This document shows, in pieces, positions 34,587-44,220 of a stretch of DNA of 64,000 nt. This DNA comes from Halovenus salina (lineage in GTDB: Archaea; Halobacteriota; Halobacteria; Halobacteriales; Haloarculaceae), in contig NZ_CP112972.1 of the NCBI RefSeq assembly GCF_026410925.1, positions 992,001-1,056,000 of the forward strand, read 5' to 3'. How positions within the stretch are numbered: the first letter of the stretch is position 1; the number at the start of each line of letters is the position of its first letter. A program made the translations under genes and the position numbers. The notes beneath the pieces are model-generated. The model ran no database searches. It had not been told where the DNA came from and saw nothing but the letters and a program-made list of their open reading frames with translations.

Positions 34587-34790
34587 TCAGACAAAATCGC
34601 ACACATGCTCCTCGTCGATGGGTGCGTTCGGGTTCAGGACGTCAAACCCGTCACAGTAGCACGGCCAGCACAGAAGGCCGGCTTCGGCCTCAAGCCGACT
34701 CCCGGTGCATGAGCAGTCACCGGGGCGACCGTCAAAGTCGGTTAGTTCGGCGTCGGTTCTTTCTTGGGTAGTGATTTCGTAGGCAGACAT
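34587..34790 (-). CDS. Small cysteine-rich haloarchaeal protein
   Basis: A 67-residue acidic protein read from ATG 34790 (an upstream in-frame ATG at 34805 is less likely). It has five cysteines arranged as CSC, CWPCYC and a final C near the end (EEHVCDFV), which suggests metal binding. I do not recognise the family. Small Cys-rich proteins like this are common on haloarchaeal plasmids and proviruses, in keeping with the integration-site context. Confidence 0.55.
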   Translation of the reverse strand: MSAYEITTQERTDAELTDFDGRPGDCSCTGSRLEAEAGLLCWPCYCDGFDVLNPNAPIDEEHVCDFV

Positions 34791-34993
34791 GGTCTTTCGC
34801 TCCAAGAAAGGCCGGTTTGGGTGTCTCCAGTACTCGGACGTTTCAACACGCCCCGAGGGGACCGTCTTTTCTTGTTGTTACCTTAGACAGCATGAAAATT
34901 AAAACTATCGAAGAGGGTATCTATTGGTCGGTATTTGGTTTTTATCCCTTAGAAGGCATAAATTTTAGGGAATTAACGCCGTAGTAGACACTG

Positions 34994-35251
34994 ATGCCTG
35001 AATCCAGTAACAAAGGCGGGCGAAAGCCCAGGGTAACCGACGAGAACCTACTCGACGTGTTTCGGACGACGTCTGATCCCGTCCTCTCGACGGCGGAAGT
35101 CGCCGACGCCGTCCCTATCAAGCGCCGAGGGACGCTTAACCGGCTCCAGGCGCTTGAAGAGTACAGCGAGCTGGAGAGTAAGCGAATAGGCGGACGTAAC
35201 ACGGTATGGTGGCTCGTTGACGAGGCAGACGTATCGAACACCGAGGGTTGA
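34994..35251 (+). CDS. Small winged-helix DNA-binding protein
   Basis: An 85-residue protein with a predicted winged helix: DENLLDVFRTTSDPVLSTAE as helix 1 and turn, VADAVPIKRRGTLNRLQALEE as the recognition helix, and SKRIGGRNTVWWLVDE as the wing. This is the layout of phage-repressor-like and MarR-like regulators of haloarchaea. It probably regulates itself or neighbouring element genes. AT-rich sequence (TTTTTATCCCTTAGAAGG and further) precedes the ATG. The GTAGTAGACACTG just before the start offers no clear ribosome-binding site. 35252-35397 holds no gene I can see. Confidence 0.7.
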   Translation: MPESSNKGGRKPRVTDENLLDVFRTTSDPVLSTAEVADAVPIKRRGTLNRLQALEEYSELESKRIGGRNTVWWLVDEADVSNTEG

Positions 35252-35397
35252 GCCACGGCAACTAACGAACCCGGACCAATCGACGGAGAGGGTGACACGC
35301 CCGCCCGACAAGCTGAAGCGTGACGCCGTCCCGAACGTTAACCAACACCGGCAGGTGTGACACCGCGACTGTTGGTTAATACTCTCAGCCGCCGTGG

Positions 35398-35746
35398 TTA
35401 CAAATCCTCCTCGGTATTCGGATGCATACTGCCGTAGTCGAGGGCCATGTGGGCTTTTTTCGTAACTTCTCTCCCTCCTCAAGCTTTGCCCTGAGCGAAT
35501 CGAGCGGCACACAATCTTCAAGCGACAGGAAATTGAATTGTATCCCCCATGGAGCGGTGCATATACTCCGTGATCCTCGGCGTATTCTCGAATGACGTCG
35601 TTCACGATTAGCTCACCAAGAATATTTGTCACGTCTTCGCGCTCGCTCTCGGCGCGTATCATGTGGTATACGGCCGCGAACAAGGCACCGTGTACGATAT
35701 CGAACTCGTCGACGCCCCACTCGTTTGAGGACACTCGGGGGCCCAT
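35398..35746 (-). pseudogene. Double-frameshifted gene of unknown family
   Basis: Three consecutive minus-strand frames read like one protein. Frame 1 runs from ATG 35746 (EWGVDEFDIVHGALFAAVYH, ending REYAEDHG), then a shift near 35560 gives FNFLSLEDCVPLDSLRAKLE, and a second shift near 35465 gives KKAHMALDYGSMHPNTEEDL with a stop at 35398-35400. Each segment is coherent and the joins coincide with short homopolymer-like runs. The reconstructed protein would be about 115 residues and acidic. I do not recognise the family. Sequencing error cannot be excluded, but two independent shifts argue for decay within the element remnant. Confidence 0.45.
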
Positions 35747-35894
35747 ACGAAAGATATCCCTGAACTACCAGTCCGCTGCATATATAAACAAGCCACTCGT
35801 CCAGATTGTAACTTGGTCTCACATACCATTTGTTTCTGAGTGAGAGACCTATGACGATAATTTTTTACCTATTGGTTTAGTTTATCCCATTAGT

Positions 35895-37853
35895 ATGTCC
35901 AGAAACTCTGACGGAGATAACTTGAATAGCACACGACGTCGGCGCCTTCTTGCCGCCCTGGGTGGAAGCGCCAGCGTTGGGCTGGCTGGCTGTTCCGCTA
36001 TCTTTGGCGGAGACGACGGTGACGACGGAGAAGATGGCGAAGATGGTGAAGACGGCAGTGACGGCAGTGACGGTGAAGACGGCAGTGACGGTGAAGACGG
36101 CAGTGACGGTGAAGACGGCGGCGATGGCGAAGACGGTGAGGACGGCGAAGACGGTGAGGACGGCGAAGACGGCGAGAGCGAGATGACCAACGCCGATAAG
36201 GCACAGGCTGCCTGGGAGACCATCTCCACCAACCCCGCTCCCGAAGACCAGGACCTCCGAAACGAGGCCTACGTCGAGATCGAGGAAGCGGTCCGTGACG
36301 ACATGGTGATGATCAACTTCGGACACGATGTCGGCGAAACCTTCTGGCGCCAGGAGGTCGACTGGGAGCGCAGAGGCGCGCTCGGTAACTCCTACCACCA
36401 GCACAAAACGACGAGCGTGGAGGGCTCCGACAGGCTGCAGCTGCGCAACGCAACCAACAGTTCTCTCGATCCGGTCGAGTCCGACGACACGGCCTCGGCG
36501 ACTGTCATCCACAAGTGCTACGACAAGTTGGTCCACTATCCTCGGGGTGTTCCGGAAATCGAGAACCAGGTTCTCGACTCGTTCGAGCTCTCCGATGACG
36601 GCCTGACGTACACGTTCAACCTGAAAGAGGGTGTCCAGTTCCACAACGGTGAGGAGCTCACCGCGAACGATGTCTACTACTCGATTCGCCGCCTCGCAGA
36701 GGCAGAACAGAGCGTTCGCGCAGAGTTCGTCTTCGAGGCACCGAACGGCATCGGAATGGTCCACGAGACCGACGACGAAGGGAACGTCGTCCCTGACTCG
36801 CTGGGCCTCGAAGTCGTCGACGACTATACGCTCGAGCTGACGACCGAGAACCCCAACCCCGCAGTGCTCGATGTCCTGACCTACCAGGCGTTCGGTATCC
36901 TGCCCGAGGGCCTCGTCGGTGACATCGAGGGCTACGACGGCGAAATCGACGTCGAGACTCTCCGAACCCAGGAGAGCTTCGGAACAGGTCCGTGGCAGCT
37001 CGAATCCTGGTCACAGAACGAGGAGATGCTGCTGAGCCGCTTCGACGACTATCACGGCACGCCCGCCGAGCAGGAGGAGATTATCTACCGTATCGTCGAG
37101 GACAGCGAAGCACGGTACACGCTGCAGATCGAGGGTAACCTCGACATCTTCAGCGTGCCGACCTCCTACTACAACCGTGACAACTATACCGTTGAGGAGA
37201 CCGATGACCGCGGCCGCGGTGTTGGTACGTACACGCTCGAAGGCACCGAGCTGGGCTACCAGCGTCTAACCGACCTGGTCACCAGGTACTTCGGGTTCAA
37301 CGTCGCGAATACCGAGCGGCCGGTTCGCCAGGCGGTCGCGTACGTCCTGGGTCAGAACGAACTGGTCGAAGAAGTCTTCGAGGGTCGACAGACGCCAGCG
37401 TTCAGCTTCACTCCGCCGGCAATCTGGCCGACCGGACAGGATGGCTACGACCAGTGGGTCAGTGAGTGGCAGTACGGAACCGAAGACGAGCCAGGTGCGA
37501 GTAACGTCCAGGCGGCACGGGACCTGCTCGACGAAAACGGTATCGAGGAGACCGAACTCACGGTCACCACCTACCAGAGCCCGACCTACCAGAACGCGGC
37601 AACGCTCATCCGCGACAAGCTCGCGGGAACGAATCTTAACTTCTCGCTCGAGGAAGCCGCGTTCTCCGACCTCATCCAGCGCGGGTACGACGGTGACCTT
37701 CAGATGTACTCTCTCGGATGGGCCTGGAGTTGGGAGAGCGTCGCATACGGTCACTTCGGCTTCGAGCCGAAAAACACCGATACCTCCGGCATGCCCGAGG
37801 ACAACAACGGCTACTACCTCGACTGGCACACCAACCTCTCGGAGAACCAGTAA
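35895..37853 (+). CDS. Peptide/nickel-type ABC transporter substrate-binding lipoprotein
   Basis: A 652-residue family 5 extracellular solute-binding protein. The N-terminus STRRRRLLAALGG is a twin-arginine signal and LAGC with Cys33 is a lipobox, so it should be exported folded by Tat and lipid-anchored outside the membrane. Residues 39-95 are 19 acidic G-x-x triplets forming a stalk before the ligand-binding fold. The fold shows LSDDGLTYTFNLKEGVQFHN, NGEELTANDVYYSIRRLAE, LEVVDDYTLELTTENPNP and GTGPWQLESWS. Ligands of this family are oligopeptides, nickel or sugars; I cannot tell which. It is followed after 287 nt by permease and ATPase genes of the same type. Confidence 0.93.
   Translation: MSRNSDGDNLNSTRRRRLLAALGGSASVGLAGCSAIFGGDDGDDGEDGEDGEDGSDGSDGEDGSDGEDGSDGEDGGDGEDGEDGEDGEDGEDGESEMTNADKAQAAWETISTNPAPEDQDLRNEAYVEIEEAVRDDMVMINFGHDVGETFWRQEVDWERRGALGNSYHQHKTTSVEGSDRLQLRNATNSSLDPVESDDTASATVIHKCYDKLVHYPRGVPEIENQVLDSFELSDDGLTYTFNLKEGVQFHNGEELTANDVYYSIRRLAEAEQSVRAEFVFEAPNGIGMVHETDDEGNVVPDSLGLEVVDDYTLELTTENPNPAVLDVLTYQAFGILPEGLVGDIEGYDGEIDVETLRTQESFGTGPWQLESWSQNEEMLLSRFDDYHGTPAEQEEIIYRIVEDSEARYTLQIEGNLDIFSVPTSYYNRDNYTVEETDDRGRGVGTYTLEGTELGYQRLTDLVTRYFGFNVANTERPVRQAVAYVLGQNELVEEVFEGRQTPAFSFTPPAIWPTGQDGYDQWVSEWQYGTEDEPGASNVQAARDLLDENGIEETELTVTTYQSPTYQNAATLIRDKLAGTNLNFSLEEAAFSDLIQRGYDGDLQMYSLGWAWSWESVAYGHFGFEPKNTDTSGMPEDNNGYYLDWHTNLSENQ
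36009..36179 (+). repeat. Acidic G-x-x triplet repeat tract inside the binding lipoprotein
   Basis: Nineteen consecutive triplets (GDD, GED, GSD, one GGD and a final GES) span 171 bp. At the DNA level the core is an 18-bp direct repeat (GGCAGTGACGGTGAAGAC) occurring three times in tandem, followed by near-identical 9-bp units. The tract lies directly after the lipidated cysteine region and is likely a flexible, highly charged surface spacer. Such tracts are prone to length change by slippage. Confidence 0.9.
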
Positions 37854-38045
37854 CGACGCCCAGCTAGCACAGCCACACCGTTATCGAACCAGTATCTAGC
37901 CGCCGTGCGTGTTTTGATCCCTCAGACAATGAACCAGCAACGACAACAGTGCCACGTACAGCCCAGTAGAGCCACCGACCGATGTCACGGCGGACAAACA
38001 TCTGTGTCGGATGTCGCGCGTCCGCTCCTGAGCGGGGAAAAAAGG

Positions 38046-38057
38046 ATATATATTATA
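38046..38057 (+). promoter_or_regulatory. TATA box of the permease-ATPase operon
   Basis: ATATATATTATA with an AAAAGG-like BRE just upstream. Transcription would begin around 38075, a few bases before the ATG of the 21-codon leader frame at 38079. A short perfect hairpin (CCGCTC-CT-GAGCGG, 38022-38035) lies immediately upstream and may be a regulatory site. Confidence 0.55.
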
Positions 38058-38078
38058 GAAGCGTTCAACTCTGGACAT

Positions 38079-38144
38079 ATGATCCGAGAGCCACAAAATC
38101 AGCGGTACTTCCGAGATGACACGTTCGTCGGTGATAGACGATGA
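38079..38144 (+). CDS. Possible leader peptide upstream of the permease gene
   Basis: A 21-codon frame beginning MIREPQNQRYF and ending at a TGA that overlaps the ATG of the permease gene (ATGA at 38141-38144). It begins within a few bases of the start expected from the TATA box, so it would be leaderless and could recruit the ribosome, with termination delivering it to the permease start. It has no recognisable domain. It could equally be an accidental frame in a short 5' leader. Confidence 0.35.
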   Translation: MIREPQNQRYFRDDTFVGDRR

Positions 38145-39196
38145 GTCGGTGGCAGTATGTCATAAAGCGACTGGCGATGTCGGTCCCGGTCGTGTTCTCG
38201 GTCATCACGTTCCTCTTTCTCGTCCTTCGGCTGGGGCCGCTGGACCCAGTCGCTGCACGGCTCGGACAACAGGCACAGGGGGCAAACGTCCAACGATTGC
38301 GCGAAGAACTCGGCCTCGACGAGCCACTGTGGGTGCAGTTCCAGGACTACCTAGTCGAAACAATCACATTTTCCGGAGAGTCCTGGGTCGTTCGAAACGG
38401 CGCTGATGTCCGAGGCATGCTTCTGGAAGTCGCGGGACCGACAATCTGGCTGGGTGTCTGGGCTATTGTCCTCCCACTGTTCATCGGGCTGCCGCTTGGC
38501 TTCTATGCCGGCCTGAACCCCAACACGCCCAGTGATATCATCGCAAACGTCTCAGGGATTATTTGGCGGTCGATGCCGAACTTCTGGCTCGCCGTGCTGG
38601 CACTTGGCTTCCTTCGGTCGACAAACGGCGGGGGCGGGCCTTTCGGGTTCAATTGGTATACGACGGGCCCACAGACCCAAAGTGCCGTTGGAACGCCGGA
38701 TCTCAATTTCGCCACAATCGGCGATGTCTTTGGCGTCCCAATGCTTACCGGAGTGGACTGGTCGGCATTCTTCGTCGACGCGAAGCTGATTTTGCCGGCG
38801 GCGCTGATTCTCGGGTCCTCGTCGATGGCCGCGGAGTTGCGCCTCGGACGGACGGCCGTTCTGGAAAATATCAATTCGAACTACGTCGAGACGGCAAAAG
38901 CAAAAGGGTTGAAGGGCCGGAAAATCGTCTGGAAACACGTCTTCCGCAACGCGTTGATTCCACTTGTCCCGATTATAACGAGTGAGGCCTTCATCCTCAT
39001 CGGTGGGTCCGTGATTATGGAGCAGATCTTCAACATCAACGGACTCGGGCGGATGTACTTCCGTTCGATACAGACGGCCGATGTGCCACTCGCCGGTGCT
39101 ATCGTGTTCCTGTTCACCGTGATAATAATATCACTGAATATCGTTCAGGACATTCTGTACACAATAATCGACCCGCGGGTAGGGTACGACCAATGA
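38141..39196 (+). CDS. ABC transporter permease, DppB type
   Basis: A 351-residue inner-membrane permease of the oligopeptide/nickel class. The first helix is MSVPVVFSVITFLFLVLRLG, and five further hydrophobic segments follow. The conserved EAA loop reads NYVETAKAKGLKGRKIVWKH, which couples to the ATPase. GGSVIMEQIFNINGLG is the typical C-terminal segment. The stop overlaps the start of the second permease (ATGA), so the operon is translationally coupled. Confidence 0.94.
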   Translation: MSRWQYVIKRLAMSVPVVFSVITFLFLVLRLGPLDPVAARLGQQAQGANVQRLREELGLDEPLWVQFQDYLVETITFSGESWVVRNGADVRGMLLEVAGPTIWLGVWAIVLPLFIGLPLGFYAGLNPNTPSDIIANVSGIIWRSMPNFWLAVLALGFLRSTNGGGGPFGFNWYTTGPQTQSAVGTPDLNFATIGDVFGVPMLTGVDWSAFFVDAKLILPAALILGSSSMAAELRLGRTAVLENINSNYVETAKAKGLKGRKIVWKHVFRNALIPLVPIITSEAFILIGGSVIMEQIFNINGLGRMYFRSIQTADVPLAGAIVFLFTVIIISLNIVQDILYTIIDPRVGYDQ

Positions 39197-40956
39197 CCGA
39201 GACACAACCCAACAGTTCCATGAGCGACACTGCGATACGAACGGACGGAGGTACTGAGACGGAAGAATCGTTCCGGCAACGACTCCGGAGCAACCCCCGC
39301 CCAGCAGCACTCTGGACGGCGGTGTTGCTGTTGCTCATACTGCCGGAGTTCTCGCGGTTTATCGACTGGGCGCTCACCCTCGGTGGCGGTGTCAAGTTCG
39401 TCCTCGATGGCTTCATTGCGGCGCCTGCCTGGGTTGGGTCAAATTTCGAAGAGTCCCTTGGATTCCTCGTCGGGTCGGTCGCCTCGGACGTTACTGCGTT
39501 GCTACTGTTGTTCGTCCTCGCGACGCTTCTTCGAGGGTATCTTCCATTGCACCCAGATTCCAAGCTCGGCCTGGAGTTGAGTCGGAGCCGTCGTATCTGG
39601 TTCGAACGGAGCTTCCTGACCGCGGTATTTGCAGCCGTCACAGCTGTCCTCGTATTTACGCCGCTCGGAGCGGCGTTGCGAAACGAGGCCGGCTTCTACG
39701 TCGGAACCCTCGATTCCCTTTCGGAGATCCAGACACTCATCAGTAGGGAGACGATTCCGAACCACGGCTATCAGACAGCAGACGGGAGCTGGGAGGGGAC
39801 GTTCCTCGGGCTCTCACCCCGGTATGCATGGCTCACCCGGTTCCTCGTCGTGTGGGTCTATGCGGCAATCTTTATCGCGTGGCTCTGGCGGGGCTACAAC
39901 GTATTCAGAGAACACTACCGGTCGATGGACTGGACGCCGCGCGACGACGTTGTCGACAACCTCCGCAACCACAATTGGGGAATCTTCGGTCTTGCTATCG
40001 TCCTCGGATTCATCGTGCTCGCGTTGTTTGCACCGACAATAGCAACGTATCCGATTCAGGAGAACATATACGAGCCGTACTCGGGCGATTCCGAGTTCAA
40101 GTATTTCGATGAAGAAGCCGGAGAAGTCCAGACCGCACTCCACGGTGACGCAAACCTCGACAGTAGGTCACAAGGAGAAGGGTCCGGTACCGTCAGTATC
40201 AACGAGTACGACGATTACGACCGGTATGCGCCACTTGGGACGACAACGAAGGGGAAAGATATGATGACATATATCGCGTACGGGGCACAGACCTCGCTGA
40301 CGATTGGACTGGTCGCGATACTCCTCGCAGTGTTCATGGCGCTGTTGCTATCGCTTGCCAGCGCGTACTACGGCGGGATAGTCGACTTAGTGACGATTAT
40401 CGCGACTGACTCGATAATATCCATTCCGATATTCGTCCTGGTGTTAATGATGTCTGTCGTGTTCAGCCAGGGGGACGTCTGGATTGCGGAACCGATGGAC
40501 GGTGGATTCCTGCTCGCGCTCATATACGCGTTCGCGTACATGCCCAGCATGTGGCGGTCGATTCGTGGCCCCTCACTGCAGGTCGCAGAGGAGGAGTGGG
40601 TCGACGCCGCAAAGAGCTACGGGCAGACGCCGCTTGCTATCATGCGCAAGCACATGGCACCGTACGTCCTGAGCTACCTCATCATCTACAGTTCACTCCT
40701 GATTGGCGGAATCATCATCATCACCTCAGCGCTCGCATTCCTCGGATACGGCGTCACAGCGCCGACTCCCGAATGGGGTCGACTCATCTCTAACGGCCGC
40801 CAGGCGGTGGCGACAGAATCGTGGCACGTGTCAACCGTCTCTGGTGTGATGATAGCTATTGTCGTCACCGGCTTCAACGCCCTTGGTGACGGCATCCGAG
40901 ACGCAATCGACCCACAGGCTGAGGCGAACAGCGGCAACGCCGGAGGTGGTGCCTGA
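39193..40956 (+). CDS. ABC transporter permease, DppC type, with extended N-terminus
   Basis: A 587-residue permease. The C-terminal half is a normal DppC: TSLTIGLVAILLAVFMALLL, the EAA loop EEEWVDAAKSYGQTPLAIM and ALAFLGYGVTAPTPEWG. The N-terminal 300 residues are extra, with several hydrophobic segments (around residues 37-58, 90-115, 145-165 and 215-235) and a long soluble loop, a feature shared by haloarchaeal DppC homologues but much longer than the bacterial 300-residue protein. The stop overlaps the downstream ATPase start. Confidence 0.93.
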   Translation: MTETQPNSSMSDTAIRTDGGTETEESFRQRLRSNPRPAALWTAVLLLLILPEFSRFIDWALTLGGGVKFVLDGFIAAPAWVGSNFEESLGFLVGSVASDVTALLLLFVLATLLRGYLPLHPDSKLGLELSRSRRIWFERSFLTAVFAAVTAVLVFTPLGAALRNEAGFYVGTLDSLSEIQTLISRETIPNHGYQTADGSWEGTFLGLSPRYAWLTRFLVVWVYAAIFIAWLWRGYNVFREHYRSMDWTPRDDVVDNLRNHNWGIFGLAIVLGFIVLALFAPTIATYPIQENIYEPYSGDSEFKYFDEEAGEVQTALHGDANLDSRSQGEGSGTVSINEYDDYDRYAPLGTTTKGKDMMTYIAYGAQTSLTIGLVAILLAVFMALLLSLASAYYGGIVDLVTIIATDSIISIPIFVLVLMMSVVFSQGDVWIAEPMDGGFLLALIYAFAYMPSMWRSIRGPSLQVAEEEWVDAAKSYGQTPLAIMRKHMAPYVLSYLIIYSSLLIGGIIIITSALAFLGYGVTAPTPEWGRLISNGRQAVATESWHVSTVSGVMIAIVVTGFNALGDGIRDAIDPQAEANSGNAGGGA

Positions 40957-42305
40957 TGTCAGTCGAAGGCACCACACGGAATCAGAACGCGGACGAGACA
41001 CCACTGATAGATGTTCGGAACCTCCAGACCGCGTTCTTCACAGACAAAGAGACAATTCGGGCGGTCGACGGAATCTCGATGGATATCGACTCCGGAGAAA
41101 CCGTCGGTATTGTCGGCGAGAGTGGTTCCGGAAAGAGTGTCACCGCACGGTCGATAATGGGACTCGTCGAACAGCCTGGACGGGTACTCAGAGGGAGCAG
41201 TGTTCGGTTCCACCAGTTAGAAGCAGTCAAAGATTACGCTGAGACGTTCTCGAAACACACCGTCGACGTGACCGAGCTTCGAAGCGAACACAATCCCGGG
41301 GAGTTGCTCGACAAGATACCGTCAGAGGTGACCGCGGAGACGTTCGGGCGCGAGCAGCGAGGCGATGTGACACTCACGGATATTCTCGCCGCCGGCTACG
41401 GCGACGAGTTAGATATCACGAACAAGAACGACTGTGTGTTCATCACAGAACGGGCGGGAGACTCGCCAGAAGATATCACTGCAGGGTTCATCGAGGTTAC
41501 GCGCCTCGATGGCGAGCGGCAGCGACAGATGCGCGGTGGTCGAATTGCCATGGTGTTCCAGGACCCCCTAACGAGCCTGAATCCGGTGTTCACCGTCGGC
41601 AACCAAATAAAAGAAGCCCTAAACCTGCACCGTGGTCTCAGCGGTGAGGAGGCGACCCGCGAAGCAGTCGAGTTGCTCGAAGCCGTCGGCATTCCGGACG
41701 CTGGCCGGCGTGTCAACGAGTATCCCCACCAGTTCTCTGGCGGGATGCGCCAGCGTGCGGTTATTGCGATGGCGCTTGCCTGTGAGCCGGAGTTGCTCAT
41801 CTGTGACGAGCCGACGACTGCACTCGATGTGACAATCCAAGCCCAGATTCTGGAGCTCCTCGCAGAGATTCAGGAGGAGCGTGACATCGGCATCATGTTT
41901 ATCACCCACGACATGGGTGTCATCGCCGAAGTCTCGGACAAGGTGAACGTGATGTACGCGGGCGAAGTTATCGAACAGGCCGACGTCTACTCGCTGTTCG
42001 AGAGCCCCAAACACCCCTACACAAGGGGGCTCCTCCGGTCGATTCCAGGGACACAGTCGGGAGAGCGACTTGAGACCATCGAAGGGAACGTTCCGACACC
42101 GACCGAGGCGGCCTCGGATTGTCGATTCGCGCCGCGGTGTCCGAAAGCGTTCGACGCTTGCGAGGTGGTCCACCCGTCTCACGTCGGGGTGGGCGAGAAG
42201 AGCAACGAGCATACGGCTGCGTGTCTGTTGTACCCAGAGGAGATACCGGAGACGCGACGGGTCGAGATACATAGAGGCGGTGACGGACGAGGTGATAGCA
42301 AATGA
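40956..42305 (+). CDS. ABC transporter ATP-binding protein, DppD type
   Basis: A 449-residue ATPase. Walker A GESGSGKS is at residues 54-61; the Q-loop [12 protein letters not shown] starts at residue 199, roughly 95 residues later than in bacterial DppD, because of an insertion (about residues 75-190). Signature [16 protein letters not shown] and Walker [13 protein letters not shown] are intact, and the C-terminal cysteine cluster [14 protein letters not shown] followed by CLLYPEE is typical of the oligopeptide class. The stop overlaps the next start by 4 nt. Confidence 0.94.
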   Translation: MSVEGTTRNQNADETPLIDVRNLQTAFFTDKETIRAVDGISMDIDSGETVGIVGESGSGKSVTARSIMGLVEQPGRVLRGSSVRFHQLEAVKDYAETFSKHTVDVTELRSEHNPGELLDKIPSEVTAETFGREQRGDVTLTDILAAGYGDELDITNKNDCVFITERAGDSPEDITAGFIEVTRLDGERQRQMRGGRIAMVFQDPLTSLNPVFTVGNQIKEALNLHRGLSGEEATREAVELLEAVGIPDAGRRVNEYPHQFSGGMRQRAVIAMALACEPELLICDEPTTALDVTIQAQILELLAEIQEERDIGIMFITHDMGVIAEVSDKVNVMYAGEVIEQADVYSLFESPKHPYTRGLLRSIPGTQSGERLETIEGNVPTPTEAASDCRFAPRCPKAFDACEVVHPSHVGVGEKSNEHTAACLLYPEEIPETRRVEIHRGGDGRGDSK

Positions 42306-43633
42306 GCCAACAACTTGCATCCAGCGATAGTGCGACGAGAGAACGACAGGAGAAGCTGGTCGAGGTCAGAGAGCTGAAGACGTATTACGGCGATTCGGGG
42401 ATGTTCGGTGGGCCACCGGTCAAGGCAGTCGACGGTGTCTCGTTCAACGTCTTCCGTGGCGAGACACTCGGCCTGGTCGGTGAGTCAGGCTGTGGGAAGA
42501 CGACGCTCGGGCGCACGCTGCTCCAGCTCGAAGACGCGACCGGGGGCGAAGTCCGCTACGAGGGGACAGATATTACCGAGCTGAATTCGGACCAGCTCTA
42601 CGAGTGGCGTCGAAACGCACAAATGGTGTTCCAGGACCCCGATTCAAGCCTCAACGATCGGATGACAGTCGGCGAAATCGTCCGCGAGCCCCTCGACGTC
42701 TACGAGTGGGAGACGCCGGCCGACCGCCGGGACCGCGTCAGAGAGCTACTGGAGACGGTTGGCCTCCGGCCGGAACACTACTTCCGGTATCCACACCAGT
42801 TCTCGGGCGGCCAGCGTCAGCGTATCGGCATTGCCCGGACGCTTGCGTTGGAGCCGGATTTCATGGTACTCGACGAGCCTGTCAGCGCACTCGACGTGTC
42901 GGTCCAGGCAGAGGTAATCAATCTCCTTGAAGACCTTCAGGAGGAGTTCGGCCTGACGTATCTGATTATTGCTCACGACCTCTCGGTGGTGCGTCACATC
43001 TGTGACCGCGTCGCCGTCATGTACCTGGGGAATATCATGGAAATCGGGCCGACAGAAGAGCTGTTCACCGACCCGGCCAACCCGTACACACATTCACTCC
43101 TGTCAGCGATTCCAGAGCCGGACCCCACGGATACGACCGAGCGAATTACGTTGTACGGCACGCCCCCAAACCCGCGGTATCCGCCGTCGGGCTGTCCGTT
43201 CAGCACGCGTTGTCCGGCACGGATTCGTCCTCCGGAGTTCGAGCATCTCGACGACGAGATTTGGAAGGGTATCAATACACTCCGGGATGTGTTGTTGGAA
43301 CGAAAACGGGCCGATCGGTCGATACGAGAGCGCATCCGCGAGCGTCTGGGTCGACAGACGCGGTTCGCAACCGTCGAAGAGACGTACGAAGAGCTATTCG
43401 GCCATCTTCAGATACCCCCCGAAGCCGAGTCAAGCATCAATCAGATAGTTGAACACGCCTCGAACAACGACGAGGAGGCGGCACTAGACGTACTCACCGA
43501 CGAGTTCGGCGGCGTCTGTGAGTCCGAACAGCCAGAGTATCACACAGTCAGCGAAACCGGGCGAGAGAGCTTCTGTCACCGCCACGGCGACGACCACCGC
43601 CGCCCGGCACAGGTGCTCGAAGAGCGCTACTAA
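42302..43633 (+). CDS. ABC transporter ATP-binding protein, DppF type
   Basis: A 443-residue ATPase partnering DppD. Walker [11 protein letters not shown]-loop [14 protein letters not shown], signature [16 protein letters not shown] and Walker [13 protein letters not shown] are all intact. The oligopeptide-type C-terminus is split: the first cysteines ([11 protein letters not shown]) are separated from the last ([20 protein letters not shown]) by about 105 residues of charged, predicted helical sequence. It closes the transporter operon; the next gene starts 1 nt after its stop. Confidence 0.94.
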   Translation: MSQQLASSDSATRERQEKLVEVRELKTYYGDSGMFGGPPVKAVDGVSFNVFRGETLGLVGESGCGKTTLGRTLLQLEDATGGEVRYEGTDITELNSDQLYEWRRNAQMVFQDPDSSLNDRMTVGEIVREPLDVYEWETPADRRDRVRELLETVGLRPEHYFRYPHQFSGGQRQRIGIARTLALEPDFMVLDEPVSALDVSVQAEVINLLEDLQEEFGLTYLIIAHDLSVVRHICDRVAVMYLGNIMEIGPTEELFTDPANPYTHSLLSAIPEPDPTDTTERITLYGTPPNPRYPPSGCPFSTRCPARIRPPEFEHLDDEIWKGINTLRDVLLERKRADRSIRERIRERLGRQTRFATVEETYEELFGHLQIPPEAESSINQIVEHASNNDEEAALDVLTDEFGGVCESEQPEYHTVSETGRESFCHRHGDDHRRPAQVLEERY

Positions 43634-43634
43634 C

Positions 43635-44174
43635 ATGGACAACGTCCGGAATCGGGCAGTCGAGCTCGCACGAGCGTGGGTCGACGCGGTTGGCTACGCA
43701 CTGGTTATGACTGTCCTCTCCGGGCTGGTCGCAGTTATCGCGGGGATTGGAACCGGCGGAGGATTCGTCCGCGGGAAGATTCTGTTGTTCGTCATCGGAT
43801 GGTTGTTGATGACGGCTGGAACGCTAAAGCTGTGGCCGTCCTCCCCACGGTCGTCCGATCTCCCCTCACGGAACGTACTCGGCATCTCAATCGGATCCGA
43901 CAACGACGATAAGAACTCGAACGACCGCGAGGGAAACACCAAACAGCTCCGTGAGAGCATGCAGGACGCCGAGGCGAGTGGCGAGGACCTACGCCCACTC
44001 TCGGCCGAGAAAAAGAGTCGTGTCGAGCGAATCGCCAGCGCTGTGCCGCCGAACAGGTGGGTCCGTGACCCCCGGCCCGAAAATCGACTAACCGACGGCA
44101 GCAAACTATTTTTGGCGAGTCTGTTCGTCTTCGGGCTCTCGTATGTGATGGAGCGGTACTTCGGGGTCGTATAG
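43635..44174 (+). CDS. Haloarchaeal membrane protein of unknown function
   Basis: A 179-residue protein starting at ATG 43635. Two hydrophobic helices lie near the N-terminus (about 18-40 and 48-66), then a charged linker of about 80 residues (DNDDKNSNDREGNTKQL and further), and a third helix at the C-terminus (LFLASLFVFGLSYVMERYFG). I do not recognise a characterised family. It follows the DppF stop by 1 nt, so it may be translated from the transporter transcript. Confidence 0.7.
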   Translation: MDNVRNRAVELARAWVDAVGYALVMTVLSGLVAVIAGIGTGGGFVRGKILLFVIGWLLMTAGTLKLWPSSPRSSDLPSRNVLGISIGSDNDDKNSNDREGNTKQLRESMQDAEASGEDLRPLSAEKKSRVERIASAVPPNRWVRDPRPENRLTDGSKLFLASLFVFGLSYVMERYFGVV

Positions 44175-44220
44175 GGAGTAATCTCAAGAGTTATGCGGCT
44201 CCGTCTCCCGAGTATGCCAT

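Noticed and set aside
36000-36200. Possible CRISPR array
   Set aside because: The regular repeats are in-frame coding triplets (G-x-x) without spacers of constant length.
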